Part shown: piece by piece, positions 21,860 through 33,927 of the stretch | Position numbering within the stretch: position 1 is the first letter of the stretch | How the letters are laid out: every line of letters starts with the position of its first letter | NCBI GenBank assembly: GCA_037388465.1 | Contig: JARRKE010000012.1 | Coordinates: 1 to 53,764, forward strand | Origin: Gammaproteobacteria bacterium | GTDB lineage: Bacteria; Pseudomonadota; Gammaproteobacteria; SpSt-1174 | DNA length: 53,764 nucleotides | Reading direction: 5' to 3' | Program-made: the position numbers and the translations under genes | Notes under the pieces: model-generated | Told to the model about the DNA's origin: nothing | Database searches by the model: none | Seen by the model: only the letters and a program-made list of their open reading frames with translations

Positions 21860-23302
21860 ATGAGCCCGAGTTTGCCCAATTTCCTTCCCGCCGTCCCCGA
21901 GATGTTCGTGCTCGGTATGGCATGTCTCATCCTGGTCGTCGACTTGTTCCTTAAAGACGAGCAGCGTGACGCCACCTATCTGCTGACCCAGGCCACCCTG
22001 ATCGGCGCGGCGGTACTGAGCATCTGGCTGACCGGCCGCGAAAGTGTGCTGACCTTCAGCGGCATGTTCGTCAGCGACACCCTGTCGATGGTCCTCAAGG
22101 TCGCGGTGTATGCGATCACCTTCCTGGTCTTCGTTTATTCCAGGCCCTATCTGAAGGACAAGGGTCTGTTCAAGGGTGAATATTTCGTGCTGGGCCTGTT
22201 CGGCGTGCTCGGCATGATGATCATGATTTCCGCCTACAGCTTCCTGACGCTGTACCTGGGGCTCGAATTGCTGTCCCTCGCGCTGTACGCCATGGTGGCC
22301 TTCAACCGCGATTCGGCGCGCTCCTCGGAGGCGGCGATGAAGTACTTCGTGCTTGGCGCCATTGCCAGCGGCATGCTGCTTTACGGCATGTCGATCCTGT
22401 ACGGCGTCACCGGCACGCTTGATCTGCTCGCGGTCAACAACCACCTGCTGCAGCATGCAACCGCCGCCAATGTGCCGCTCGTTTTCGGGTTGTCGTTCAT
22501 CGTGGTTGGTGTGGCCTTCAAACTGGGCGCCGTGCCGTTCCATATGTGGATGCCGGACGTGTACGAAGGTGCGCCGACTTCGGTCACCCTGTATATCGGG
22601 TCCGCGCCCAAGATCGCCGCCTTTGCCATGGCCATACGGTTGCTGGTCGACGGTTTGGGAACGCTGGTTCACGACTGGCAGCAAATGCTGATCATCCTTT
22701 CCGTGCTGTCCATGGTCATCGGTAATCTGGTCGCCATCGCGCAGACCAATATCAAGCGCATGCTGGCCTATTCCACCATTTCGCACGTCGGCTTCATCCT
22801 GCTCGGCGTGCTGTCCGGTCTGAGCAGCGGTTACGCGGCGGCCATGTTCTACACCCTGATCTACGCGATCATGACCACCGGCGCCTTCGGCGTCCTGCTG
22901 CTGATGAGCCGCCAGGGCTTCGAGGCCGAAAAGCTGAGCGACCTCAAGGGCCTGAACGACCGCAATCCATGGTACGCGTTCATCATGCTGCTGCTGATGT
23001 TCTCGATGGCGGGCGTTCCGCCCACCGTGGGCTTCTATGCCAAGCTGGTGGCGATCCAGGCGGTCCTGCAGATCAATATGGTCTGGCTTGCGCTGGTGGC
23101 GGTGGTTTTCTCCATCGTCGGCGCCTTCTACTATCTGCGGGTGGTCAAGTTCATGTACTTCGACAAGCCCGAGAGCGAGGAGCCGCTGGCGGCAGGTGTC
23201 GATGTGAATATCCTGCTGGGCGCCAATGGTCTGTTGATGCTCGGACTGGGGATATTTCCCGGCTTCCTGATGTCTATTTGCGCATCCGCATTCACCGGCT
23301 GA
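21860..23302 (+). CDS. nuoN: NADH-quinone oxidoreductase subunit N
   Basis: NuoN (ND2) is the third antiporter-like subunit, closest to the quinone end. The 480-residue protein has the expected [20 protein letters not shown] and the [20 protein letters not shown] segment, with a lysine at the channel centre. All fourteen nuo genes are therefore present, complete and in order, so this locus encodes a full NADH-oxidising complex I including the NuoEFG module. Confidence 0.97.
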   Translation: MSPSLPNFLPAVPEMFVLGMACLILVVDLFLKDEQRDATYLLTQATLIGAAVLSIWLTGRESVLTFSGMFVSDTLSMVLKVAVYAITFLVFVYSRPYLKDKGLFKGEYFVLGLFGVLGMMIMISAYSFLTLYLGLELLSLALYAMVAFNRDSARSSEAAMKYFVLGAIASGMLLYGMSILYGVTGTLDLLAVNNHLLQHATAANVPLVFGLSFIVVGVAFKLGAVPFHMWMPDVYEGAPTSVTLYIGSAPKIAAFAMAIRLLVDGLGTLVHDWQQMLIILSVLSMVIGNLVAIAQTNIKRMLAYSTISHVGFILLGVLSGLSSGYAAAMFYTLIYAIMTTGAFGVLLLMSRQGFEAEKLSDLKGLNDRNPWYAFIMLLLMFSMAGVPPTVGFYAKLVAIQAVLQINMVWLALVAVVFSIVGAFYYLRVVKFMYFDKPESEEPLAAGVDVNILLGANGLLMLGLGIFPGFLMSICASAFTG

Positions 23303-23307
23303 GACAC

Positions 23308-23640
23308 GTGACCGAAACCGCCGTTATCTGGATTTACCTCGCGATCGCGCTCGTGGCGGCCAGTCTGCCCTGGCTGAGCGAGCGTATCTTTTTCGTCTTC
23401 AAACCCCGTAACCCGAAGTCTCCCTGGCTGCGCCTGCTGGAATGGCTGGTCCTGTACTTCGTCATCGGCGGGCTTGGGCTGGGCCTGGAGCAGCGTTACA
23501 CCGGTGAGATCTACCACAAAGGGTGGGTGTTTTACGTGGTCACGGCCTCGCTGTTCGTCGTCTTCGCGCTGCCCGGGTTTATCTATCGCTACGATTTGAG
23601 CCACCACCTCAAGCATCGCCAGCCGCGTACCGGTGGTTGA
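23308..23640 (+). CDS. DUF2818 family membrane protein
   Basis: A 110-residue protein with three predicted membrane helices (about 5-25, 41-60, 74-95), starting at a GTG 5 bases after the nuoN stop. It has WLSERIFFVFKPRNPKSPWLRLLEW, shown here in part as WLSERIFFVF, and a C-terminal IYRYDLSHHLKHRQ. I recognise it as the DUF2818 family, known as a frequent last gene of nuo operons in Beta- and some Gammaproteobacteria. Function is unknown; its position suggests a complex I accessory or assembly role, which is inference. Confidence 0.75.
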   Translation: MTETAVIWIYLAIALVAASLPWLSERIFFVFKPRNPKSPWLRLLEWLVLYFVIGGLGLGLEQRYTGEIYHKGWVFYVVTASLFVVFALPGFIYRYDLSHHLKHRQPRTGG

Positions 23641-23693
23641 GGCGGTTTGAGAAGTTCCGCTAGCAATCAACGCTAAGTGATTGCCGCATCTTC

Positions 23694-23722
23694 TTGAATT
23701 TATCCGAGCGTATCCGTACAAT
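23694..23722 (+). promoter_or_regulatory. sigma-70 promoter of the initiator tRNA gene
   Basis: TTGAAT (23694-23699), a 17-base spacer and TACAAT (23717-23722) make a strong match to the sigma-70 consensus. The -10 lies about 14 bases before the mature tRNA 5' end, and the following bases are GC-rich, as in stringently controlled stable-RNA promoters. Confidence 0.75.
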
Positions 23723-23735
23723 GCACAGCCTCGAT

Positions 23736-23812
23736 TGCGGGGTGGAGCAGTCTGGCAGCTCGTCGGGCTCATAACCCGAAGGTCGCAGGTTCAAATCCTG
23801 CCCCCGCTACCA
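23736..23812 (+). tRNA. initiator tRNA-fMet (anticodon CAT)
   Basis: A 77-nt tRNA with anticodon CAT at 23770-23772 and encoded CCA. Initiator hallmarks are visible: three consecutive G:C pairs in the anticodon stem (TCGGG/CCCGA), A11:U24 in the D-stem, and no Watson-Crick pair at position 1-72. That mismatch is U1/U72 here, instead of the C1/A72 of E. coli. It occupies the metY position upstream of rimP-nusA-infB. Confidence 0.96.
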
Positions 23813-23823
23813 AGAATTAAAAC

Positions 23824-23847
23824 GGCCCCTTCATGGGGCCTTTTTAT
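23824..23847 (+). terminator. intrinsic terminator 1 downstream of tRNA-fMet
   Basis: The stem GGCCCC/GGGGCC with a TTCAT loop is followed by TTTTTATT. It starts 12 bases after the tRNA CCA end. Confidence 0.85.
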
Positions 23848-23853
23848 TAGCTG

Positions 23854-23873
23854 GCGGCCGTAGGCCGCTTTTT
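23854..23873 (+). terminator. intrinsic terminator 2, in tandem
   Basis: A second stem, GCGGCC-GTA-GGCCGC followed by TTTTT, begins only seven bases after the first terminator and ends 30 bases before the rimP start. Together they look like an attenuator between the tRNA and the nusA operon. Confidence 0.8.
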
Positions 23874-23902
23874 AACTTATTGATTTAGAAGACAACCCGC
23901 CG

Positions 23903-24370
23903 GTGGCGGACGGGATCGTGCCGGAAACAGACAGATTAGAGGCGCTCATCGAACCCGTGGTGGAACACCTCGGGTATGAGCTGTGGGGTATCGAATACCG
24001 GGCAGGCGCCGGTGAGGGCCTGCTGCGGGTGTTTATCGACTCGCCCGACGGTATCACGCTCGATGACTGCACCCTGATCAGCGAGCATCTCAGCGGTTTG
24101 CTGGATGTGGAAGAGCCGATCCGTGGCGCTTACACGCTGGAAGTCTCCTCGCCGGGGCTGGACCGGCAGCTGTTCAGGCCGGCGCATTACGAGCGATTCG
24201 CGGGTGCGCTGGTGAAGCTCAGGCTGCTCAGAGCTCACGGCGGGCGCAGGAACTTCAAGGGTCGCCTGCTCGGTCTTACCGGTGAACAGGTGGCCCTTGA
24301 AATTGATGGACAAACGTATGAGGTCCCTTTGAGCGAAGTGGAAAGCGCGCGGCTGATACCGGAGCTCTAA
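23903..24370 (+). CDS. rimP: ribosome maturation factor RimP
   Basis: RimP helps 30S maturation by promoting assembly of the S12 region of the small subunit. The 155-residue protein has the family N domain ([24 protein letters not shown]) and the conserved [13 protein letters not shown], followed by the C-terminal SH3-like domain. The start is a GTG; another GTG five codons later is also possible. It opens the rimP-nusA-infB-rbfA-truB-rpsO-pnp cluster. No good promoter is visible after the two terminators, which suggests transcription by read-through from the tRNA promoter. Confidence 0.95.
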   Translation: MADGIVPETDRLEALIEPVVEHLGYELWGIEYRAGAGEGLLRVFIDSPDGITLDDCTLISEHLSGLLDVEEPIRGAYTLEVSSPGLDRQLFRPAHYERFAGALVKLRLLRAHGGRRNFKGRLLGLTGEQVALEIDGQTYEVPLSEVESARLIPEL

Positions 24371-24395
24371 GGCATTCGTTGCGGAGAATCTGGAC

Positions 24396-25901
24396 ATGAA
24401 CAAAGAAATCCTGTTGGTCGTCGATGCCGTCTCCAACGAAAAGGGTGTAGACAAAAGCATCATTTTCGAGGCGCTCGAAGCGGCGCTTGCTTCCGCCACG
24501 CGTAAAAAGCACGGTGGAGATGTCGACGTGCGCGTCGCGATCGACCGCACCAGCGGCGATTACGACACCTTCCGCCGTTGGCAGGTCGTGGACGACGAAG
24601 ATCCCGATTTCGAAAGCACGCAGCGGCAGATCCTGTACAGCTATGCGGCGAAGGATCATCCCGATATCCAGATCGGCGACTATATCGAGGAACCGATCGA
24701 GTCCGTGGACTTCGGCCGCATTGCCGCGCAAACCGCGAAGCAGGTCATCGTGCAAAAGGTGCGCGAGGCGGAACGTGCGCAGATCGTCGACGCCTATCAG
24801 GATCGCGTCGGCGAGCTGATCATGGGCTCCGTCAAGCGTGTCGAGCGCAGCGGAATTTATCTCGACCTGGGCGCCAATGCGGAGGCGTTCATCCCGCGCG
24901 AGCAGATGATCCCGCGTGAATCCGTGCGTAACGGCGACAGACTGCGCGGCTTCCTCTACGAGGTGCGTTCCGAACCGCGCGGCCCGCAGCTGTTCGTCAG
25001 CCGCACCGCGCCGGAATTCCTGATCGAGCTGTTCAAGCTTGAGGTGCCCGAAGTGGGGCAGGGCGTGATCGATATTCTCGGCGCGGCCCGCGATTCCGGC
25101 ATGCGCGCCAAGATCGCCGTGCGTTCGAACGACCCGCGCCTCGACCCCGTGGGCGCCTGCGTTGGCATGCGCGGTTCGCGTGTACAGACGGTCTCCAACG
25201 AACTCGCCGGCGAGCGGGTGGATATCATCCTGTGGGACGACAATCCGGCCCAGTTCGTCATCAACGCGATGTCGCCCGCCGATGTGCAGTCCATCGTCAT
25301 CGACGAGGATTCGCACAGCATGGATATCGCCGTCGAGGATGAAAAGCTGGCACAGGCCATTGGCCGCGGCGGCCAGAACGTCAAGCTGGCCAGCGAACTC
25401 ACCGGCTGGGATCTCAACGTCATGAGCATCGAGCAGGCGGAAGAGAAAAGCGAAGCCGAGGCCAAGGACATCCAGCAGCAGTTCATGGAACAGCTGGACG
25501 TCGACGAAGAGGTCGCCATCATTCTGCAGCAGGAAGGTTTTTCCTCGGTCGAGGAAATCGCCTATGTGCCGACCTCCGAGCTGCTGCAGATCGAGGAATT
25601 CGACGAGGACATCGTCGAGGAGCTGCGTCAGCGTGCACGCGATGCCTTGCTGACCAAGGCGATTGCGAGCGAAGAAGCGCTGGGCGAGCAGCAGCCGGCT
25701 CAGGATTTGCTCGATCTCGAGGGCATGACGGAAGAGCTTGCCTATGCCTTGGCAGAGCGCGGCGTATGCACGCAGGAAGATCTTGCCGAGCTTGCAGTGG
25801 ATGACCTGCTCGAGCTTGAAGGCATGGACGAGGAAAGAGCCGCGGCCCTGATCATGGTTGCCCGTGCCCCCTGGTTTGAGGGCGAAGCACAGAATGAATA
25901 A
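24396..25901 (+). CDS. nusA: transcription termination/antitermination factor NusA
   Basis: NusA binds RNA polymerase, modulates pausing, intrinsic and Rho termination, and acts in rRNA antitermination. The 501 residues show the N-terminal polymerase-binding domain (about 1-125), an S1 domain (about 135-200, [16 protein letters not shown]), two KH domains (about 200-345, including [12 protein letters not shown] and [13 protein letters not shown]), and two acidic C-terminal helix-hairpin repeats typical of proteobacterial NusA. It starts 25 bases after rimP and ends 20 bases before infB. In E. coli NusA autoregulates this operon. Confidence 0.97.
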   Translation: MNKEILLVVDAVSNEKGVDKSIIFEALEAALASATRKKHGGDVDVRVAIDRTSGDYDTFRRWQVVDDEDPDFESTQRQILYSYAAKDHPDIQIGDYIEEPIESVDFGRIAAQTAKQVIVQKVREAERAQIVDAYQDRVGELIMGSVKRVERSGIYLDLGANAEAFIPREQMIPRESVRNGDRLRGFLYEVRSEPRGPQLFVSRTAPEFLIELFKLEVPEVGQGVIDILGAARDSGMRAKIAVRSNDPRLDPVGACVGMRGSRVQTVSNELAGERVDIILWDDNPAQFVINAMSPADVQSIVIDEDSHSMDIAVEDEKLAQAIGRGGQNVKLASELTGWDLNVMSIEQAEEKSEAEAKDIQQQFMEQLDVDEEVAIILQQEGFSSVEEIAYVPTSELLQIEEFDEDIVEELRQRARDALLTKAIASEEALGEQQPAQDLLDLEGMTEELAYALAERGVCTQEDLAELAVDDLLELEGMDEERAAALIMVARAPWFEGEAQNE

Positions 25902-25921
25902 ACCGACGGAGGACAGCCAAG

Positions 25922-28567
<2,646 letters not shown>

Positions 28568-28580
28568 TTCACGGCGCTGA

Positions 28581-28955
28581 ATGAGCCAGGAATATTCGCG
28601 CACCCTGCGTATCGGCGAGCAGATCCACCGTGATCTGGCCCAGCTGCTGCGCGAGGAGGTCAAGGACCCCCGGGTCGGCATGGTGACCATCACCGAGGTC
28701 GAGGTGTCGCGCGATCTTTCGCACGCCAAGGTGTTCTTCACACTGCTGGGTAACGGCGACGTCAAGGAGACCGGCAAGGCGCTGAATCACGCCGCCGGTT
28801 TCCTGCGCCGCCTGCTCGGGCGGCAGCTGCACCTGCGGGTGATTCCCGAGCTGCGGTTCATCTACGACGATACCGGAGAAAAGGGCGCGCGCATCGACGC
28901 ACTGCTGGCCAAACTTCATCGGCAGGACACCGGGCACGACGATCCGGACGACTGA
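28581..28955 (+). CDS. rbfA: 30S ribosome-binding factor RbfA
   Basis: RbfA binds pre-30S particles near the 5' end of 16S rRNA and is needed for late maturation and cold adaptation. The 124-residue KH-like protein has RTLRIGEQIHRDLAQLLREE, VKDPRVGMVTITEVEVSRD and the helix RRLLGRQLHLRVIPELRFIYD. It follows infB by 13 bases and precedes truB by 34. The whole rimP-pnp order equals that of E. coli. Confidence 0.96.
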   Translation: MSQEYSRTLRIGEQIHRDLAQLLREEVKDPRVGMVTITEVEVSRDLSHAKVFFTLLGNGDVKETGKALNHAAGFLRRLLGRQLHLRVIPELRFIYDDTGEKGARIDALLAKLHRQDTGHDDPDD

Positions 28956-28989
28956 TCCCCTTCAACCGGAAACCGAATCGCAAACCAGT

Positions 28990-29904
28990 ATGCGTCGTTC
29001 CTCAGCCAAGGGTCGGGACGTCCACGGGGTGTTGTTGCTCGACAAACCCAGGGGGCTTTCCTCCAACCAGGCCCTGCAACGCGTCAAACGCCTGTTCAAC
29101 GCCCGCAAGGCCGGTCACACCGGCAGCCTGGACCCGCTGGCCACCGGCCTGTTGCCGATTTGTCTGGGTGAGGCCACCAAGCTCTCCTCCTACCTGCTGG
29201 ATGCCGACAAGCATTATCAGGCCGAGGCCCAGCTCGGCGTGGTGACGGATACCGGCGATGCCGAAGGGGAGGTGATCGAGCGCCATGCCGTGCCCGCCCT
29301 GGACGAGGCTTGCATCGAGGCCGCGTTGGCCGGGTTTCGCGGCGAGATCGAGCAAATCCCCCCCATGCACTCGGCCATCAAGCATCAGGGACGGCGCCTG
29401 TACGAGCTGGCCCGCAAAGGCGAGGTGGTCGAGCGTCAGCCCCGCCGGGTGACCATTCTCGCCCTGGAACTGCTGTCGCGCACGGACGACCGCCTGATGC
29501 TCGACGTGCGCTGCAGCAAGGGCACCTACATCCGTACCCTGGTCGAGGACCTCGGCCGCGCCCTGGGCTGCGGCGCCCATGTCTCACTGCTGCGCCGTGT
29601 CGGCGTCGCGCCTTATGACGCGCCGCGCATGTACACCCTGGCGGAACTGGCCGATCTCGCCGAGGCCGGCGAACTGGACTCCGCATTGATCCCCATGCAG
29701 TCGGCGCTGGCCCATTGGCCGAGCCTGCGCCTGGATCAGGCGCTGGAGACCGAGCTGCGGCAGGGGCGGCGCATCCGCAACCCGGATGCCCCCGAGGCGG
29801 GGCTGCTCTGCCTGCTCGGCCCGGGTGAGCGCTTTCTGGGCATCGGTCGCGCCCTGGGCGGCGGCTGGGTGGCACCCCAGCGTCTGATGTCTCATCGCGT
29901 ATGA
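28990..29904 (+). CDS. truB: tRNA pseudouridine(55) synthase TruB
   Basis: TruB makes pseudouridine 55 in the T-loop of elongator tRNAs and also acts as a tRNA chaperone. In the 304 residues, motif [18 protein letters not shown] carries the catalytic aspartate D48, matching E. coli numbering. [34 protein letters not shown] and [17 protein letters not shown] are also family motifs. A C-terminal PUA-like region follows (about 235-300). Confidence 0.97.
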   Translation: MRRSSAKGRDVHGVLLLDKPRGLSSNQALQRVKRLFNARKAGHTGSLDPLATGLLPICLGEATKLSSYLLDADKHYQAEAQLGVVTDTGDAEGEVIERHAVPALDEACIEAALAGFRGEIEQIPPMHSAIKHQGRRLYELARKGEVVERQPRRVTILALELLSRTDDRLMLDVRCSKGTYIRTLVEDLGRALGCGAHVSLLRRVGVAPYDAPRMYTLAELADLAEAGELDSALIPMQSALAHWPSLRLDQALETELRQGRRIRNPDAPEAGLLCLLGPGERFLGIGRALGGGWVAPQRLMSHRV

Positions 29905-29915
29905 GGCAGATTTTC

Positions 29916-29945
29916 TTACCAAAATTGCCACTTCCGTGCTAGAAT
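29916..29945 (+). promoter_or_regulatory. possible rpsO promoter
   Basis: TTACCA (29916-29921), an 18-base spacer and TAGAAT (29940-29945) lie in the truB-rpsO gap, about 42 bases before the rpsO ATG. E. coli rpsO has its own promoter at this place. The -35 match is weak (4 of 6). Confidence 0.45.
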
Positions 29946-29986
29946 TCGGCCCTTTTTCAGGAACCCGTATTTGGAGTATTGAGAGC

Positions 29987-30256
29987 ATGTCTCTGAACGC
30001 CGAACAAAAAACCGATATCGTGAAGAAATACCAGCGCGCTGCTGGTGACACCGGATCCCCCGAGGTGCAGGTGGCCCTGCTGTCTGCTCGCATCGAGCAC
30101 CTGACCAGCCACTTCGCGTCCCACAAGAAGGATCACCATTCCCGCCGTGGCCTGCTGAAGATGGTTAACCAGCGCCGCAAGCTGCTGGACTACCTCAAGA
30201 AGAAGGACGTCAGCCGTTATCAGGAACTGATCGGTTCCCTGGGTCTGCGTCGATAA
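29987..30256 (+). CDS. rpsO: 30S ribosomal protein S15
   Basis: S15 is a primary 16S rRNA-binding protein that nucleates the central domain of the 30S subunit and forms bridge B4. The 89 residues are full length, with the rRNA-binding [20 protein letters not shown] and [20 protein letters not shown] segments. The ATG at 29987 is the family start (MSLNAEQK) with GAG upstream; the frame stays open upstream but without homology. pnp begins only 16 bases after the stop. Confidence 0.98.
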   Translation: MSLNAEQKTDIVKKYQRAAGDTGSPEVQVALLSARIEHLTSHFASHKKDHHSRRGLLKMVNQRRKLLDYLKKKDVSRYQELIGSLGLRR

Positions 30257-30272
30257 ATCCAAAGAGGTAAGG

Positions 30273-32363
30273 TTGAGCAACGTGACAGCTATCAAAAAGT
30301 CTTTCCAATACGGTTCCCATACGCTGACCCTGGAGACTGGCGAGATCGCCCGTCAGGCCACCGGTTCGGTCATGGTCAACATGAGCGACACCGTGGTCCT
30401 GGTGACGGCGGTGGCGAAGAAAGAGGCCGATCCGGGCCGTGATTTCTTCCCCCTCACGGTCAATTATCAGGAACGCACTTATGCCGCCGGTAAAATTCCC
30501 GGCGGTTTTTTTAAGCGCGAAGGGCGTCCCAGCGAAAAAGAGACGCTGACCTGCCGCCTGATCGACCGGCCGCTGCGCCCCCTGTTCCCCAAGGGCTTCA
30601 CCAACGAGGTGCAGGTGATCGCCACGGTCATGTCGGTCAACCCGGAAGTCGATCCCGACATCCCGGCCATGATCGGCGCCTCCGCCGCACTGGCCATCAC
30701 GGGCTCCCCCTTCATGGGCCCGATCGGCGCCGCCCGCGTCGGTTACCGGGATGGTGAATATCTGCTCAACCCCTCCAAGCAGGAACTGGCCGATTCCCAG
30801 CTCGATCTGGTCGTCGCCGGCACCGAAAAGGCCGTGCTGATGGTGGAATCGGAGGCGCAGGAGCTTTCCGAAGAGGTCATGCTCGGCGCGGTCATGTACG
30901 GCCACGAACAGATGCAGACCGTCATCAAGGTCATCAACGAGCTGGCGACCGAGGTGGGCAACCCCTCCTGGGGCTGGACGCCGGCACCTGCCGACGAATC
31001 CCTTGTTGCGGCCGTCGCCGGTGCCTGCGAGGCCGATCTGACCACCGCCTATCAGATTGCCGACAAGGTGCAGCGCCAGGACCGCGTCGCCGAGCTGCGT
31101 CAGGCCGTGGTCGAGAAGCTGGCGGTGGAAGAGGGCGAAGGTCCCGATGCCGAGGCCGTCAAGGAAACCTTCGGCAAGCTCGAAAAGCGCATCGTGCGTG
31201 GCCGCGTACTGGCCGGCGAAAAGCGCATCGACGGCCGCGCCAACAACACGGTGCGCCCGATCAGCATTCGTACCAGCGTTCTGCCGCGCACCCACGGCTC
31301 CGCCGTGTTCACGCGCGGCGAGACCCAGGCCATCGTGGTCGCGACCCTGGGCACCACCCGTGACGCGCAGATCATCGATGCCATCGAAGGCGAGCGCAAA
31401 GAGCACTTCATGCTGCACTACAACTTCCCGCCCTACTGCGTCGGGGAGACGGGCATGGTCGGTTCGCCCAAGCGCCGTGAGATCGGCCATGGTCGTCTGG
31501 CCAAGCGCGGCGTGCAGGCCGTGATGCCGAAGGGGGACGACTTCCCCTACGTGATCCGCGTGGTTTCCGAGATCACCGAATCCAACGGTTCCAGCTCCAT
31601 GGCCTCCGTCTGCGGCACCAGTCTGGCGTTGATGGATGCCGGTGTACCCCTCAAGGCGCCGGTGGCCGGTATCGCCATGGGCCTGATCAAGGACGGGGAC
31701 CAGTTCGCCGTGCTGTCCGATATTCTCGGCGACGAGGATCACCTGGGCGACATGGACTTCAAGGTGGCCGGTACCCAGGACGGCGTGACCGCCCTGCAGA
31801 TGGACATCAAGATCGACGGCATCACCCGCGAGATCATGGAAACGGCGCTGGCCCAGGCCCAGGAAGGCCGTATCCATATCCTGGGCAAGATGGCCGAGGC
31901 GATCAGCGCGCCGCGCGAGGAGATGTCGGCCTACGCACCGCGCTTCATCACCATGCGCATCAATCCGGAGAAAATCCGCGACGTGATCGGCAAGGGCGGC
32001 GCCACGATTCGTGCGCTGACCGAGGAGACCGGCACCACCATCGACATCGAGGACGACGGTACCGTCAAGATCGCCTCGGTCGACAGTGCGGCCGGCGAGG
32101 AGGCTCGCCGCCGGATCGAGGAGATCACCGCCGACGTCGAGGTCGACAAGATCTACGAAGGCCGGGTCGCCAAGATCATGGACTTCGGCGCCTTCGTCAC
32201 CATCCTGCCCGGACGCGACGGCCTGGTGCACATCTCCCAGATCTCCGAAGAGCGCGTCGCCAGCGTCAGCGACAAGCTGTCCGAAGGCGATATCGTCAAG
32301 GTCAAGGTGCTGGAAATCGACAAGCAGGGGCGGATCCGCCTCAGCATGAAGGCGGTTCAGTAA
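30273..32363 (+). CDS. pnp: polyribonucleotide nucleotidyltransferase (PNPase)
   Basis: PNPase degrades RNA 3' to 5' by phosphorolysis and is a core degradosome exonuclease. The 696 residues contain two RNase PH-like domains (about 1-220 and 310-550), separated by an all-helical linker. A KH domain ([20 protein letters not shown]) and an S1 domain ([20 protein letters not shown]) follow. The frame opens with TTG at 30273 close behind AGAGGTAAGG; a GTG three codons later (30282) is an equally good start. A strong terminator follows. The rpsO-pnp gap is too short for the long leader hairpin known in E. coli. Confidence 0.97.
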   Translation: MSNVTAIKKSFQYGSHTLTLETGEIARQATGSVMVNMSDTVVLVTAVAKKEADPGRDFFPLTVNYQERTYAAGKIPGGFFKREGRPSEKETLTCRLIDRPLRPLFPKGFTNEVQVIATVMSVNPEVDPDIPAMIGASAALAITGSPFMGPIGAARVGYRDGEYLLNPSKQELADSQLDLVVAGTEKAVLMVESEAQELSEEVMLGAVMYGHEQMQTVIKVINELATEVGNPSWGWTPAPADESLVAAVAGACEADLTTAYQIADKVQRQDRVAELRQAVVEKLAVEEGEGPDAEAVKETFGKLEKRIVRGRVLAGEKRIDGRANNTVRPISIRTSVLPRTHGSAVFTRGETQAIVVATLGTTRDAQIIDAIEGERKEHFMLHYNFPPYCVGETGMVGSPKRREIGHGRLAKRGVQAVMPKGDDFPYVIRVVSEITESNGSSSMASVCGTSLALMDAGVPLKAPVAGIAMGLIKDGDQFAVLSDILGDEDHLGDMDFKVAGTQDGVTALQMDIKIDGITREIMETALAQAQEGRIHILGKMAEAISAPREEMSAYAPRFITMRINPEKIRDVIGKGGATIRALTEETGTTIDIEDDGTVKIASVDSAAGEEARRRIEEITADVEVDKIYEGRVAKIMDFGAFVTILPGRDGLVHISQISEERVASVSDKLSEGDIVKVKVLEIDKQGRIRLSMKAVQ

Positions 32364-32386
32364 GCGAACCTGACCTTCGAATGCGG

Positions 32387-32412
32387 AAAAGGCCCCTGCG
32401 GGGGCCTTTTTT
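32387..32412 (+). terminator. intrinsic terminator after pnp
   Basis: AAAA, then the stem GGCCCC-TGCG-GGGGCC, then TTTTTT. It closes the rimP-pnp operon. Confidence 0.92.
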
Positions 32413-32642
32413 GTGCCCGTTGCAGGCGCCGGCCGGCATCCAGTGCCCCGGCTTTTGCGTATAGGCTAGTGTGACGGACTGCCCGGGAGGTGCCGGGATC
32501 GGCAGTGTTGAGGTACATCATGCGGATTGCAGCCTCAAATTCTGTTATGTTCGCGAAAAAGAGGCGATGGCCTATGCCGCCCGCACGCGGGGGCGAAGCG
32601 GGCCCGGTCCGGGCCTCCGCTGGCCGAAGCAAGGGATCTTTC

Positions 32643-33185
32643 ATGCAAGATGAACTCAGCGATCTGCTCGCACGTTGCGGCCAGGGCGACCGGCGCGCAT
32701 TCGAGCGCCTTTACCGGCTCGCATCGCCGCGCCTGTATACCGTATGCCTGCGTCTGTTGCGCAATGAAAGCCTGGCTGCGGACGCCCTGCAGGAAGGGTT
32801 CGTCAAGGTATGGAGCCATGCCGCGAGTTACAACCCCGGCAAGGGCGCCCCGATGACCTGGATGTCCAGCATCCTGCGCAACCGTTGCCTGGATCTGCTG
32901 CGCAGCATGAAATCTGCGCCGGCGGAGGTCGACGTCGAGTTCGAGGACATGGCCTTCGAAAGCCAGGAGCCGGGTCCGCTGGATTCGGTCGCCAGCGGAC
33001 GCGATCGGGCGGCCCTGATGCGCTGCCTGGAGGCGCTGTCCGAATCCCAGCGGCAGAGCATACTGCTCGCCTTTTACCATGGGCTTACCCATTCCGAACT
33101 GGCCGACAGGCTGCAGACGCCGCTGGGCACGATCAAGGCCTGGATACGCCGCGGTATGCAGAGCCTGCGGGAGTGTCTGGAATGA
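32643..33185 (+). CDS. ECF-type RNA polymerase sigma factor
   Basis: A 180-residue sigma-70 family protein with only regions 2 and 4. Region 2 spans about 18-88 (DALQEGFVKVWSHAASYNP, PMTWMSSILRNRCLDLLR). Region 4 spans about 125-176, a helix-turn-helix ending in LQTPLGTIKAWIRRGMQSLR. I chose the ATG at 32643; an upstream opening at 32490 reads through a 230-base non-coding leader. The stop overlaps the start of the next gene (ATGA), which encodes a membrane anti-sigma factor, so this is a two-gene signalling unit. The regulon cannot be told from the sequence. Confidence 0.88.
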   Translation: MQDELSDLLARCGQGDRRAFERLYRLASPRLYTVCLRLLRNESLAADALQEGFVKVWSHAASYNPGKGAPMTWMSSILRNRCLDLLRSMKSAPAEVDVEFEDMAFESQEPGPLDSVASGRDRAALMRCLEALSESQRQSILLAFYHGLTHSELADRLQTPLGTIKAWIRRGMQSLRECLE

Positions 33186-33889
33186 AGCGTTATCAGAAGC
33201 CCGAAGTTTACGAGGCGCTGGCCGCCGAGTACGTGCTGGGGACATTGACCGGCCCGGCCCGGCGGCGCTTTGTCCAGCTCATGGAGGAACGCGCCTATAT
33301 CCGCCATGCCGTGGAGGTGCTCGAGCAGCGACTGCATCCCCTGGTGGAAGACCTGCCGCCGACCGAACCCCCGCCGCACGTATGGCATGCCGTGCAACGC
33401 GACCTGCCGGAGGTCCGAAAACCACCGGGCATCGGCTGGCTGGCCAGCCTGGGATTCTGGCGTACGGCCACCTTCGCCTCGCTGGCACTGGTGTTGGTGC
33501 TGGGCGGTGTCTGGCTGGTTCGACCGCCGGCGGGCGGGGCCACGCCGGCCTTTGTGGTGGTGTTGAACTCGCAGGACCACAAGCCGATGATCGTCGCGAC
33601 CGCCGATCACAAAACCAACATGCTCACCGTGAAGATGATGCACAAACCGAAGATGCCCGAGGACGAGGACATGCAGCTCTGGTGCATCATGAAGAACACC
33701 AAAAAGGCGGTGTCCATGGCCGTGCTGTCCCGCGGCCAGGAAAGCAGGATTCATCTGACCCGTGCAGACTGGCAGGCCCTGGACCATACCGCCGAGCTTG
33801 CCGTCAGCATGGAACCGCGGGGCGGTTCGCCGACCGGGCAGCCGACCGGCAAGGTCATGTATCAGGGCACCGTGATCTCGATGCTTTGA
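33182..33889 (+). CDS. membrane anti-sigma factor, RskA-like
   Basis: A 235-residue single-pass membrane protein. The cytoplasmic N terminus has the zinc-less anti-sigma motif ALAAEYVLGTLTGPARRRF. One helix spans about 95-113. The periplasmic part matches the RskA C-terminal domain, ending in AELAVSMEPRGGSPTGQPTG. It should hold the upstream sigma factor inactive until a periplasmic signal arrives. The periplasmic stretch 136-179 is rich in methionine (M136, 147, 152, 153, 158, 164, 170, 179), with C168 and H133/143/154. That is unusual and may bear on what is sensed. Start and partner overlap by four bases. Confidence 0.85.
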   Translation: MKRYQKPEVYEALAAEYVLGTLTGPARRRFVQLMEERAYIRHAVEVLEQRLHPLVEDLPPTEPPPHVWHAVQRDLPEVRKPPGIGWLASLGFWRTATFASLALVLVLGGVWLVRPPAGGATPAFVVVLNSQDHKPMIVATADHKTNMLTVKMMHKPKMPEDEDMQLWCIMKNTKKAVSMAVLSRGQESRIHLTRADWQALDHTAELAVSMEPRGGSPTGQPTGKVMYQGTVISML

Positions 33890-33927
33890 GTCTTCCTCAA
33901 CGGGGAATCCCCACGGCTGCGCCGGTT

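Noticed and set aside
8467-23812. tRNA-Leu and tRNA-fMet flanking the nuo operon as attachment sites of an integrated element
   Set aside because: The enclosed genes are core respiratory genes in canonical order, there is no integrase, and no direct repeat of the tRNA 3' ends was noticed.
32490-32642. N-terminal extension of the ECF sigma factor starting at 32490
   Set aside because: The extra 51 residues are unlike any sigma factor N terminus, whereas the ATG at 32643 begins right at a standard region 2.
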